DNA from: Motacilla alba alba
Lineage: Eukaryota > Chordata > Aves > Passeriformes > Motacillidae
Assembly (NCBI RefSeq): GCF_015832195.1
Contig: NC_052018.1
Span: 37,453,052-37,517,051 of the forward strand
Direction of reading: 5' to 3'
Length of the DNA stretch: 64,000 nt
Part shown: positions 48,054-59,240 of the stretch, one piece after another
Position numbering within the stretch: the first letter of the stretch is position 1
Layout of the letters: every line of letters starts with the position of its first letter
The notes under the pieces: model-generated
Told to the model about the DNA's origin: nothing
Seen by the model: the letters and a program-made list of their open reading frames with translations, nothing else
Database searches by the model: none
Made by a program: the position numbers and the translations under genes

Positions 48054-49526
48054 AGCCCTCTTTAAAAGATTTAATTTCCTGGGACAGAAAAAGATTTTTT
48101 TGTACTAAGCTTCCTGAAAGAATATAGATTTATTTCAAGTCCTCATTTTGCAGAGACTCTTGCTGCATTTTTAGATATACCCTTTACAATTGGGAAGCAC
48201 TGTGTTTTTTTTAGAAAGCTTTTGAAATTTTCTCAGAAAATATTTCCTAGTAGCCTTGCTATTTGGTGCAAAGCAATTCAGGACTGTGAAACAAACAAGC
48301 AAGTTACATTTCAGTGTTTATCTGGAGTCTTGGGAAGTGTGTAAATGTATGGCAGGGTAAGATTATCTTCATGCTTTCAAAAAATCACCACCTTTTTGCA
48401 GCTCCATAATTCAAGTTTAATGTTGCAATAATGGCAGGACACATTGTGACAGCTACAAATGGCTCCCTGTCTGAGGCACTTGCTGCTGTACGGGGGAGGT
48501 GGGGAAGAATTCCTAACTCAAAAAGCCATTTCTTGTCATATTTTCTGTCAGTCATCAAGGGCATGTCTTTCATGGAGAGCAGCTGAGTAATTCACAGGAT
48601 TCAAGTGCCACTATGCCTGTGGTTGCCGTGAGCAGGTTTTCAGAGGGAATGAAGGGGATGGTTTTCACCATGAGGATGTAGGCAAGGAGAAGGCCTGCCT
48701 TCTGCTGTCAGTGTCACAGCCTTGGTATAATGGGACATTTTGCCTTCCCACAAAAGGGGCAGGCAGCCCCATTAGTCAGAGAGACCTTAGAACCAGCACT
48801 TGCCATATTTTAAGTCCCCTGTGCCTTTATCTGCTGCTGAAGCTCTACCCTTCCCTCCATCCCAGCTGAAGTGTGAGAAGACAGTGTCCCAGGCTCTCTT
48901 GAGAGGGAAAGAAAGGGGCAGGAGGAACATGGAGAGATGACCGGGTCCCAGTTCTTGTTCCTGCTCTGGTTCCCAGGCAGGAGGGGAGTGGAACACACTC
49001 TCACACACATCACTCTGGCAGAGAGGGAAGTGAAGGACTGTTGACAGGACAGTCCTTTCCTACCAGCCAAGAGGGTCATGAACTCACCTCTCATACAAAA
49101 AGTACTATTAAAAACAAGCTGGGGAAAAGGCTTCCTAGCATTTGGCCTGCAAAACAAAAAATAGCATTATCGCTGGAGCAGGAGCAAGTATGAAATCCTG
49201 GAAAACATTCATAAACATGATATATTTTTATTCAATGCTTTAGTTTCCAGTAAAGCTTTCATGACCCAGGTCTTTATTATCATACAATTGTGTATGAGGC
49301 CAGGAGTGTCATTTGAGCAGGATAAATTAAGTAGATAAATACCAATTGATATTGTCTAATGAATATTCAGCTGCATTTGATGCATTGGGCAATATATTTT
49401 TCAGATTTGCTGGTCATCTTACTTGAAGCCAGAGGTCACTATGCTGCATAGCATGTCTTCGGGCACATTTTTTCTGAGAATTCCAGGGTCATTTTGCTGC
49501 CTATTATTTATTTTTGACTTTTTTTT

Positions 49527-49543
49527 GTTGTTGTTGTTGTTGT
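49527..49543 (+). repeat. (GTT)n microsatellite
   Basis: Five to six GTT units flanked by T-runs. Confidence 0.85.
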
Positions 49544-49550
49544 TTTTTTT

Positions 49551-49945
49551 CCCAAGACTCCCAAAATCTATTCAGAACCCCCACAAAATCCATCCAGGAC
49601 CATCCAAAATCCCTTCAGGATGCCCTGACCCCTCTGGATCTCCCCAAAACTCAACTAAGACACTTCAACCACGAATTACAATATTTATAAAAAAGCTTGA
49701 GAAAGTAATATTGTGGGGGAATCCCTGGGAATTAGGGGGCTGCAGGGTGGGATTTGGGGGTCCCAGTGGGGTCAGGCGGTGTGGACCTTGTTTTTGTCCT
49801 CCTTGACCTTGAGGACCCCCACAAAAACTCCCCCAAAACCCAAATTCTGATGGAAAAGGAAGGGGGGGGGAGACACAGGGGGTATTCTGGGGGGGCGGGG
49901 GGGTCTGGAATTTGGGGTGGCCTTTGGGGCTTCTAGGGGGCAGCA
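49551..49945 (+). repeat. C-rich then G-rich minisatellite-like island
   Basis: The first part (49551-49680) has repeated CCAAAATC / CCACAAAATCC / CATCCAGGA motifs with a strong C and A bias. The second part (49715-49945) is G-rich, with CCCCAAAACC on the way. Frames here give Pro/Gly-rich, repetitive peptides that look artefactual. Similar CCCCAAAATCC-type tandem DNA is familiar from songbird genomes, especially GC-rich chromosome ends. No unit length is clean enough to state. Confidence 0.6.
49862..49903 (+). other. Strong G-quadruplex motif
   Basis: Four G-runs of 9, 5, 7 and 7, separated by loops of 7, 6 and 1 bases, satisfy the G3+N1-7 rule with room to spare. Another GGGG follows at 49914-49917. 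The plus strand could fold. Confidence 0.85.
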
Positions 49946-52900
49946 GGAAGACATTGCAGGCTAGCAGCTTGGACAGCAGTGAAAATCATGGAGACATGAT
50001 TTTCAAACCCTTGTTCTAGGCTGTACTAGACTTAAATTAAAATATTTTCCTTCATCTTGGAGTATTTTTTTTCATTTGGAAGTTATTCCTTCTAAAATAA
50101 AGCTAAATCAGGCAGCAGTGATGTCGAAAAGCTGTTCAGTTCAATCAGGTCAAATGTGTAGTAAACTAAATTAAGTCAGGTAAAATACTGGCGATTTTGG
50201 TGTTCCCATACTCACAGTAACAAAGGGCAATTTCTATAGAAGGAAAGAAAATGAGATAAACTTCTGCAATGATGATCTAGATTATGCGTGAGTTTGCACC
50301 ATCGTTTATTGCACTGACTCCTGTGGAATGGCTAGCTGCCAGGTCCAGTTGTCAAGTGTCTGTCTTTTATTTAGTCTCTTTGTTATAATGTCAAGATGTC
50401 TCTTGTGTAGATAGGCTGAGAGGGAGAGATTACTAGCACGGGCACAGCATGGCACTGGGTAACGCTCTTTTCATCCCCAGCTGGGATCTCTGCATGGGAA
50501 GGGGCCAGGCTGCACCAGCTGAATGCCATGAGCACAGCTTCAGTGGTGTGTGTCTGCATCGTGCTGTTCCATGATGGATATGAGGTCAACAAGTGCTGCT
50601 GAAATTTCTTAAATCATGCTGATTCTTGTAAAGACAGTTATAAAACTCGTGTTGACTTCAAGAGAAATGCATTCAGACCACAGGTCAGGGTCACAAAAGG
50701 GCCTGTGACAGAGCTGGAACAGAAAGTCTCAGATTTCTGTTATTCGCTTAATAAAAAAAATCCATCTTCCCTTGATGAATTGAAGATCCTCTCTTTACAA
50801 TACTTTTTTTTTTTAATTTTCCTGAAGTATTCAGGTCAGTTTATTTATTGTCCAAACTTACCTGAGTAGTTTGCATACTTGCCCATAGAAAGGAAAATTT
50901 TCTACCTTCAAGTGATCAACCTTATAAACTGCAGCTGTAACAAGGGCCTTCTAGGCAGCAGGAGAAAGTAGAGTGGATGATGTTGTTCATTCCTGTAGAA
51001 CAACTAAGTGAAATTGTAGTTTTTATTGTGCTTCATTTTCAGCCCTTACCTTTCTATGGCCTCTGCTTCCTCACTTCTATAAACTGGGACATTATTGCCC
51101 TAAACCCTTAAATTGACCTTTTAACCAAAACGGCTTTACTATCCAGCCTGCACAGCAGTTTGTAAACATTCTTGGGGCACTCAGAGGACAAATGACTATG
51201 TGTTTGGAAATACATTATAAAATATTTTATTTCCTATAGCTTAATGGAAATTTATGATGGTGTCCTAAGAAGAATTTATTTGACAGCCTGTGAAGTCTTT
51301 TCACCACAGAGGTAATAGGTTGAGCATCAGCCTGGAGTGTACTTTGTATTGCAGGAGGCGTTATTTGCTAAGCAGTGAGGAATATAAGAGCAAGTTGGGG
51401 CAGATGTGAAACAAATGCATTCTTCACATGAGGGTATTGGATGTGTCCACTGGCGTGAAACCGTGGTTTGATGTGATCGTGCTTTTACAGAGCAGGTCTG
51501 ATAGTGTGCTGACTAATGGCAGGCTAGAAGCAGGCACGGGTGTCAGCCAGGGCTGAAGCTGTTTAGCTTAGAAAGCATGAGGCTCCCATTTAGAAGAGTG
51601 ATTCTGGAATGTGCAGGAAACATTCTGCCTCATGAGAGGTTGAGGCAGAGAGCAAAATCATGAGGCTGCAAAGACAATAACCTCTTGTTTTCTCCAGAGA
51701 GCCACCATCCTTTGTGTGTGCTGCAGATTTTTTTACAGATGGCAATAAACTTACATTCTGGCACACCTTTTAAACCATCCTAACTGTATCACTGTTGTTT
51801 AGGCATTGTACTTGGACCACGTCAGGAATTTTATTAAATGACTTGTCCCTAGAAAAATGCTGATTCCTTGATACAAAGTGTTTTGTGAAAGAATGTCAAT
51901 GCTGTGAGCCGCTGCCAAGACACAGAAAGCCTTTAATAGAAATTCACCTGCTGGGCAGATTCCTTGTTACTTCATCTGCTGCACTGCTAAGAGAAGAAGA
52001 TCCATAAAGAAAACTATTATCTTGAATGCTTATTCTTGCTGCTTTTAGATACTCTTGCTAGAAGACAGAATTAGCTCGAAGGGCACATATACATATACAG
52101 AAACAAGTATACATTTTTAAACTGTAACATTTTAGCATTTTGCACCAGATAACAGTTTAATATGCATGAGCATTAGCAGTTTTGAGACATATAAAACACA
52201 GCAGTGAAAAACTGCATTTCTACAGTATTACCTAAAAGTACTGGTAAATTAAACTCTAATGTTTGCCTATATGCATATAAATGGTATAGCATCAATAATG
52301 TTTTTGTTCGACTCCCTGGCTCTGAGTGTTTCTGAACACTTCATTACTATGTCTGTCCAAGTTTATTACTTTTTCTACCTTTCTCCATATGAAGATTTCT
52401 TTGCTTGATGAAAATATTGGGATATCTGAGTTGTGACATTTTTTTCCAGTAAGGACGTTTGTGTTTCACATTCTCAGTGAGAACCTGAGATACTTTACTT
52501 ACTTTTCAAAAACTCTAAATATTCTGAACCTGAATATTTTGGCTGTCGTTCACAGCTGAAATCACTACATGGTCACATATGCATGGTTTAACCTCTAGGG
52601 CCATGATTTGTATCTCTTGGACTGTATTAAACAACTGCTTTTAAACTTGGAATTGCACAGTAATTAATTTACCATATCTTAAAAACCCTTTTGTTCCCGT
52701 GTTTTCAAGACTCTTTGTGACTTTATGTGTGTGTATTCGTATGTGAAACATTCTTTGTTAAGAATATGTGCTTGAGCTGTCACATGAAGTCAAACTTGCA
52801 GGGCACTGGCTGTTTTGGAAAAAAAAACAGTAATTCAAGTAGGGACTGAGCATCCCCTGAAACATGAGAGCTCAGATGTCTCCTGTTATCACTTTACCAA

Positions 52901-53277
52901 GATCAGAGAGATCTTTTGTCCTCACTAATTGATTCAGGTTTGTATTGCTTAAGTGTACTTGCAGTGACAAAGTCAGCCCCTTCTGAAAGTGTTCTTGTTC
53001 ATTTCTAATGTACCTGTATAGAAAGAAGCATCAGAATTTATATTTACCCATGTTTTCTTTAGTAAAGGCTTTAAAAGGGACACTTAAAACAGCTTGTTAT
53101 GGTACAGTTCCTTTTATTTTGGAAGCATTTACATTGTTTTGAGGCTCTCATGTACCTGAAAAAACCAGTCTGCTGTCTTGGCAGGTATACTTTAGCGCCC
53201 ATGAGGTAGCTAAGTGACAGCCAGAGTAGGCACAGGGGCAGGAACGTGTGGCAGAAGGAGCTACAAAGCAGGAAAGA
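49946..53277. other. AT-rich non-coding DNA, no gene seen
   Basis: No supported gene. Around 51552-51600 the sequence CTGAAGCTGTTTAGCTTAG, followed by GCATGAGGCTC, resembles the part of CR1 upstream of its 3' end (GGGCTGTTTAGCCTGGAGAA-like). The match is short and no tail follows. T-run at about 50805-50814. Confidence 0.55.
51552..51600 (+). mobile_element. Possible internal CR1 fragment
   Basis: Weak similarity to the CR1 segment that precedes the 3' untranslated end. It is only about 45 bases, has no tail octamers, and could be chance. Confidence 0.25.
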
Positions 53278-53287
53278 AAACATCTTT

Positions 53288-53316
53288 TCTGTAGATAAAA
53301 CATCTTTATCTACAGA
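53288..53316. other. Perfect 12-bp hairpin with 5-nt loop
   Basis: The arm TCTGTAGATAAA at 53288-53299 pairs exactly with TTTATCTACAGA at 53305-53316 around a 5-base loop. Flanking AAACATC and GATGTTT could extend it with an internal mismatch bubble. It is shorter than a typical miRNA precursor, and its function is unknown. Confidence 0.85.
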
Positions 53317-56300
53317 TGTTTGGGACAATATGCCTGACTCATGGACCACTTGCCTGCAGTCCACTGAACACTGCACTTCTAATACTCTCCGTACAAAACT
53401 ATCCAGCCTTCTCCAACTGCTTAATACCATGGCAATACAACACAAACCCTTTTCTCTCTATAAGTCTATTTATGCCACTAAGATTAACACAAATGGTCTT
53501 GAGAGGCTACTGAAATGTAAGTACAGAGAAACATGACTATTTTATAGATGAATTTTCATTTACAAAAAACCCACCACAAATTTATAGTAGTTTTTCATGT
53601 TCTTCCAGTTTTTGTACATTTTTTCTGGACAGAGTTTATTGAAAAAAGGATACACTGTTTTTTGATATTTTTGAAAAGAAATTTCCTCTGGGTGTTTCTG
53701 TTAGAAAATTTGTGGACTTGAGTTTTTCCCCAGCTCTAATGTATACTTCTTGCTACAATTTTGACTTGGAATTCAATATATATTACTCCATGCTATTCTC
53801 TATTGCTTTGCTACAAAATTCCTTTGGAGGAAAAAGCATTATTCTTAATTGGTTAATTTATCAGTGCTAGCAGAAGCAAATTTAACAAATGGTCTTGTGG
53901 ACTCACATCTCAATATTGGGTACTTTTCTTCCCTTTGCTTCTGCAGTATCAATTGAGAAAGGCTACACAGCGTGTACAGAACTATTCAAGTCCTGCAATG
54001 TGTACAGCCAAAAGAGGACAAAAAAGCTGTTCTAGTTCTGCAGGAATGCAGCCCAGACTCCCTCACCTGTTCTTTGTCTGAGTATGCAAATACATTTCGC
54101 TGTGTGACAAATCCTTTTTTTTTTTTCTTTTTATTGCTATTACTTATGAAGTATTGCCGAATGGCTAAAATCATCAGAATGACTTGAAGGTGCTCGTGGC
54201 CAAGTCCCACACTGCATTGTATAGTCAATTCTAGCAGCAAGTATACATCAGAGCTGGGGTAATAAATCAAGTCTGCTAATTTTCTACCAGAAACAGATAC
54301 AGGAAATTTCTTTGCAAAACACCCAAAACCAGTGTTTCCTTTTTTCAATCCATTCTCCCCAGAAAATATACAAAATTTGGAAGGACATGCAAAACTACTA
54401 GAGTGTTAAAAATTTTTTAAATGTACTTATAAAATAATAATGCTTTTCAGTACTTATATTTAAGCAGTCTCCCAAGACTTTTTCCATTTCTTGTAGACAT
54501 CGGAACCTGTTGCTCAAACATTTCCTCCTGAAAGTCTGAGGGCTGGAATGGAGGACCCTATCCCTTTCCCCCATTTAATGCTGATTGTGTGAATGGGCCT
54601 TAACATCCTGCTTCTTTGGATCCTTTTCTGCTTCCCCAATATCTAACAGGGTTTTTTCTCCACAGCTGTGGCCCAAAATGTGGACTTACATTTCGACACA
54701 CTCTTTTGTGTGTCCATGGACTGTGTAGGCACCTTCTTTTTCCCCCTCCTTTCTGGGGTTCCATAGATTTAGCCAATGTGTAGTACCTGCAGTAAGGTTC
54801 ACAATGAAAGGCTGTGGAGAGAGATTTCTGGAAAGAATGCAGGTGTGCAAGCACTTGCTTTTGCTTCTGGTTGTAAAAGGGTAGTGGCTGCTGCTTTGTG
54901 GAGGGTGATGAGGAAAGGAATCGCACACAGATATTTAGGTAAGGGATCAACAATTTCAGTGCTTGATTCAGGATTCCAATGTAGCTTGATCATACAAGAT
55001 GAGGTAGAAACACTTGGGTTGAAATTTATTTTTGCCTTTTGTATTAGTAAAGCCACAGATACCCTGTTTTAGAGAAAGGTGCTGTAACTCCATACTAGAA
55101 ATTGACTTCAAGTAAAAGGGGCTATGCCTTAGAACATTCTGGAGTGATTCCGGCAATTAAGTTCTTGTACATTATAGCAAGTTTTCCTTTTGCCCTTGAA
55201 GACAAATACATGAGAAAAGACCACAAGAGATTCTTTTCTATTCCCTCTAACAAAAAAATGCGTGCATAAGAATTTGATATTTTCAAGAAGATTTAATGCC
55301 ACTAATTTTATTGCTTTAAACATTTCAAAAAAACTTTCTGGCTCCAGTATATGTCCCTTTTACATATAACAAAGAGTGGACTGTATGATATACAGGCAGT
55401 TGGGCCGCCCTCTGCCCCCATTTTGGGACTCACCAAGAATTTATTCTCTTATTGTTCCACTTTCCACTTCTGTGGAACATGGATATCTCTTCCAGCACAC
55501 ATTACCAAATATTATTTTTTCTGCTAGGTATAGGTCAGTCCTTTTACCTTTTTTTTAATTGGCATGCATTTTTTTTCTAGTAGTGGGTGCTTTATTTTTC
55601 TTGGACATGGGCCTCAAATAAATGTGGTTATCGTGTGTTTTTTGATATTTGCCAGCCCTTCTAATAACAGAATTCAGTTTTTGCCATCCTAATGGCCATC
55701 AACAGAGCTTTTAAGTAAGATTAGACTTAACATGAAGTTATGAAAACTTTGGATTCAGAAAAAAATATCACCCTCTTTTCCACAGGTTTATTTTTTTAGT
55801 TAGAGATGGCTGATTAAAGAACAACATCAGAAAAGAATATCTCAGCTCAAAGAAGGCTGGATAATATTTTATAACTACATTTCTCTAGTTCCTGTAATTT
55901 AAGGATCAGGAGATATTATTTTCCTGTTTGAATTGCCACAATAACAGAAATGACACAGAAGGAAATAAATAACCATGGGTAATAAGACTGATTATCTATT
56001 ACAGAATTATGGGATACTGAGTTTGCAATTTCACAGAAAACCATAAATGGTTAAGACAACATGGTTACAAGCAGTCGAGTGTTTAAATTTAACTTTACTT
56101 TTTACAGTTTATAGATGTAAATAAGAAAAGTGTCTCTCTCTGCTAATTCATATTTTTTGCAAAGGCAGTGCTATGATTTTTTAAAAATGTTTCCATGTAA
56201 GATATAAGGAGGTGATAAAGACTAGCATCTCTCAGTGAAAGGTAAAGCTGATCATGTTTACAATAGAATTTAAATTTTAGTACATTTTAAAAAGGGAAAA

Positions 56301-57712
56301 CAGGATGTTTAAAATGACTTGGCATTGCCCCAAACTCACTGAAACTAGTAAGACTCTTACTGATTATATCAATCGAATAAACCCACAACTAGGCCAATGG
56401 CGACTGCTTTTGATATTTCAGAACCTTTCTGTGCATAACAGATGTAATAATTAAATGTATGGATACTCCCCCTCCATCTCCCACATCCTCTCAGAGATAA
56501 GATGTAAAGTAAAAATAAATTAATAAATTAATTCATGAGTAATAACTAAGACCAACAGCTAAGAAGAAAGGGAAACCAGGCGAGAATGACAAGGTTCCTA
56601 AATGTCAACAGGACAAATTATCCCATTCCTTTTATAAGTAGTGGTTGCGATGTGAGATTTTCCTCCTCCCACAGAAGCCCAGTGAATGTTCATGGATTAT
56701 TTAATGAGGAATGCGGTGCATTTGCACATAGATAGGAGTTACATCTAGGCTGAACTCAGTCACAAAATCTGACTATGAAATATCCTGTTAGATCACTGAA
56801 TCTATGAAGCTCCAGAGGCAGGGCTCCTCTTTGGCCAGGTCTGCCCTGTAGCATTTCAGACCATGATCCCTGTGTACATAATTCCTTGGCTTTTACCAGA
56901 GAGAAAAGCACAGCTGACAGGCTAAAGGAAAGCAGTGGTGATTGTCAACATATTTTTCTGTCTTGGATACAGAGATGGTAGAAAATAGAGTGTGGGTAAA
57001 TGTGTAGAGATTTTTAGTGCATATCTGAGTTGCTTTTGGAAAAATTAGCTAAAATTCTGCCTGTTTTCAATAGGAATAGAAGCTGTCCTGCTGAAAACCA
57101 GATTCTGCATCTGAGTTCCTTAATTTTTTCATCTGCTAGCCTTAATTTGTGTGTGATTGCATGTGACAGCAGTGGTTCTAAGGAGAAAGAATGAGTATAT
57201 AACACGGAGAATGAAGACTCAGAGGCAATCTCCCTTTATAAAAAGTAAAAATCTGGACTTGTATAAATTCTGTGATTTTTTCCATTTATGATGTGAATCT
57301 TGTAACATTTTCTCTTTGGGAGGACAAGTCTTGAGAAACTTCCTCTAAGTGAAGTGTGATTCACCAAAAAAAGTATATATTTCAGAAGTGGATTGCCCTC
57401 AAAAAAAAGCTCCATGAGGACCCCAGAGTAGTGTCATTTCACAGGACACCTCCATACCTTCCTTCTGCCTCTGAAAGATTACACTGATCCCAAGTAAGTC
57501 AGTTTTTCCCCAGCCTTGGTAAAACTACCCCTCTTGGTAAAACTATTGCCTGCCATCCTCCTCTCTTGTGTAGTCCACAGCAATGCCTTAATGTGTAAAA
57601 CTCCTGATGTGACAACGTAGATATCTCTATTATATATTAACTGCTCTTATTGACTACTCTTCCAGCAGCCCAGGTGCACATAGCTTATAACATTTACTTT
57701 CAGTGGGATTTC
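53317..57712. other. AT-rich non-coding DNA, no gene seen
   Basis: Open frames reach 120 codons (53986-54348, minus) and 117 codons (54600-54953, minus), overlapped by plus-strand frames and without recognisable domains. T-run at about 54115-54126. No gene or transposon supported. Confidence 0.6.
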
Positions 57713-57731
57713 TTTTTTTTTTTTTTTTTTT
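57713..57731 (+). repeat. Poly-T tract, 19 nt
   Basis: A run of 19 T following TC. Simple homopolymer. Confidence 0.95.
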
Positions 57732-58740
57732 GGGTGACTGATTATCACTTTTTAGCAGTAGAATAATGTGACCAATATCCACAGTTTTTTTCTTAATGAT
57801 CATTGTTGTCTTTAGTCCCTTTTTTGTCTAGAGCAGTTTTAATTCAGCTGAATTTCTTTTTCCCCTTTTGTTACTGACACACTGCTTTCAGTGTGCTGAC
57901 TGTAAAAAATTCCTTTGGAAAACTGCCTGGTTTCTCTCTGGAGCCTGATGTAAAGTCTTCAAAGTAAGATTAAGTGCTCTTTGTTAATTTATTTATTTAC
58001 AAACAATGTCTTGAAGAAAGGGGGATTTGGGTTTTTTATTCCATAGACCCTGAACTTCGAGTACAAATCTTCTAAAGATGCAGGCTCATTGTATCAGTTC
58101 AATAGAAACAGAATATTCCAATTAGTCTCAGAGGGACAACCTGCTAGAGAGTGCATGAATCAGCAAAGCTTAAGTCAGTTCTGGTCTTATTGATAGATTA
58201 CTGATTTTATAATTCATGATGAAATGCACAATAATCTGGAAAGGTTGGGATGGTCTGTGAATTATTAGTCATCCCAAGGCTTGGAAGTGCTGTGGAAAAG
58301 TAGTCTGGAGCAAGGGTAGGAAATACTCTACAATGAGTCTTGCTGTGTATCACTCGCCTACAGTCAGACTCAACAAGCATAGCTTCTAAAAGTCTTCAAA
58401 TTTTTTATCTGAAACGCATTATAATTAAAGAAAAGCTTTTCTGATAACTAAAAAAGACTGAGATTTGAAGTTATGTTAGTTTGAGGTAGAATTGTCTTAT
58501 TTTTTGTTCAGATCTCCAAAATGCAGCTGATGAGGGTTTGCAAGGCCATCCCACTGTGGTTACCAGGTGTCTAGATTTTTCATTTAGAAGTCTCAGAATT
58601 ATCTGTCAATGTCAATAAGTAATGCCCTAATGCATCTGAGGTAAGGAAAAAATGTTCCCCAGGGACAGTGCCTCATGGATGCAGTTAGGATCTGATTATT
58701 AAGAAAACTTCTGCCCAAATAAAGATGCAAATGAGACCAA
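57732..58740. other. AT-rich non-coding DNA, no gene seen
   Basis: No feature recognised. Confidence 0.65.
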
Positions 58741-59240
58741 ATTCAATAATAGCTATTTTATTTAACAATAAATGTGAGGTAGAGAGATATAAATAGGACA
58801 GAAAAGAGAGATAGAGACTTTAAACAAAGATATCAACACATGGTCCTTCTTCACTCTGGTCTGCTTTGTGGAGGGTTCCACTGAGTGTCCTGGAGATACC
58901 ACTTTTATTGGACCCAAGTACTGTGAATCCATGAGGTCTGTGTGCTGTTCCCACATCTTGGGATGGCATTTGTTTAACTGGCTGTTCCCTTTCTCACAGT
59001 TAGCCCTGGTGAGAATTTTTGTCCAGATAAGTTGCCTAGATCGGCCTCACCAGGCCTGGCATCTTCCTTCCCATTGTTGCTGTCTGCACTTTTCCTGCAG
59101 TCTACACAGTGGAGTTTTCTCCAGTGTGCTAATTCCAAACCTTCACCTCCATTTAGGTCTGGGTTTGTTCGCCATCATGCTCATCTCAAGCTCCTGTTGT
59201 GGTGGCTTACCTCGTGGGATCTTCCTTCTTGCTTGAGAGC
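58741..59240 (-). other. LTR-like block, unproven
   Basis: This half-kilobase is GC-richer on its right side. On the minus strand it has AATAAA in the setting TCCAATAAAAGTGG (complement near 58906-58919) and a second AATAAA close to the left edge, as an LTR might. No second copy, terminal TG/CA pair or target duplication could be shown. Frames of 122 and 94 codons on the plus strand are not recognisable proteins. Confidence 0.2.

Larger units (their letters stand above)
46773..49526. other. AT-rich non-coding DNA, no gene seen
   Basis: 47260-47660 is unusually rich in ATTA/TAAT and TTTGAT-like motifs and could be conserved non-coding sequence. 48780-49160 is GC-richer, with 73- and 115-codon minus-strand frames that I do not recognise. 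No gene supported. Confidence 0.55.

Noticed and set aside
49423..49954. Proline- and glycine-rich frames at the C/G-rich island
   Set aside because: Repetitive peptides from minisatellite-like DNA, open on both strands. No real protein signature.
55404..55420. CCGCCCTCTGCCCCC as a CTCF site
   Set aside because: Only partial agreement with the motif; one weak match in AT-rich DNA is not enough.
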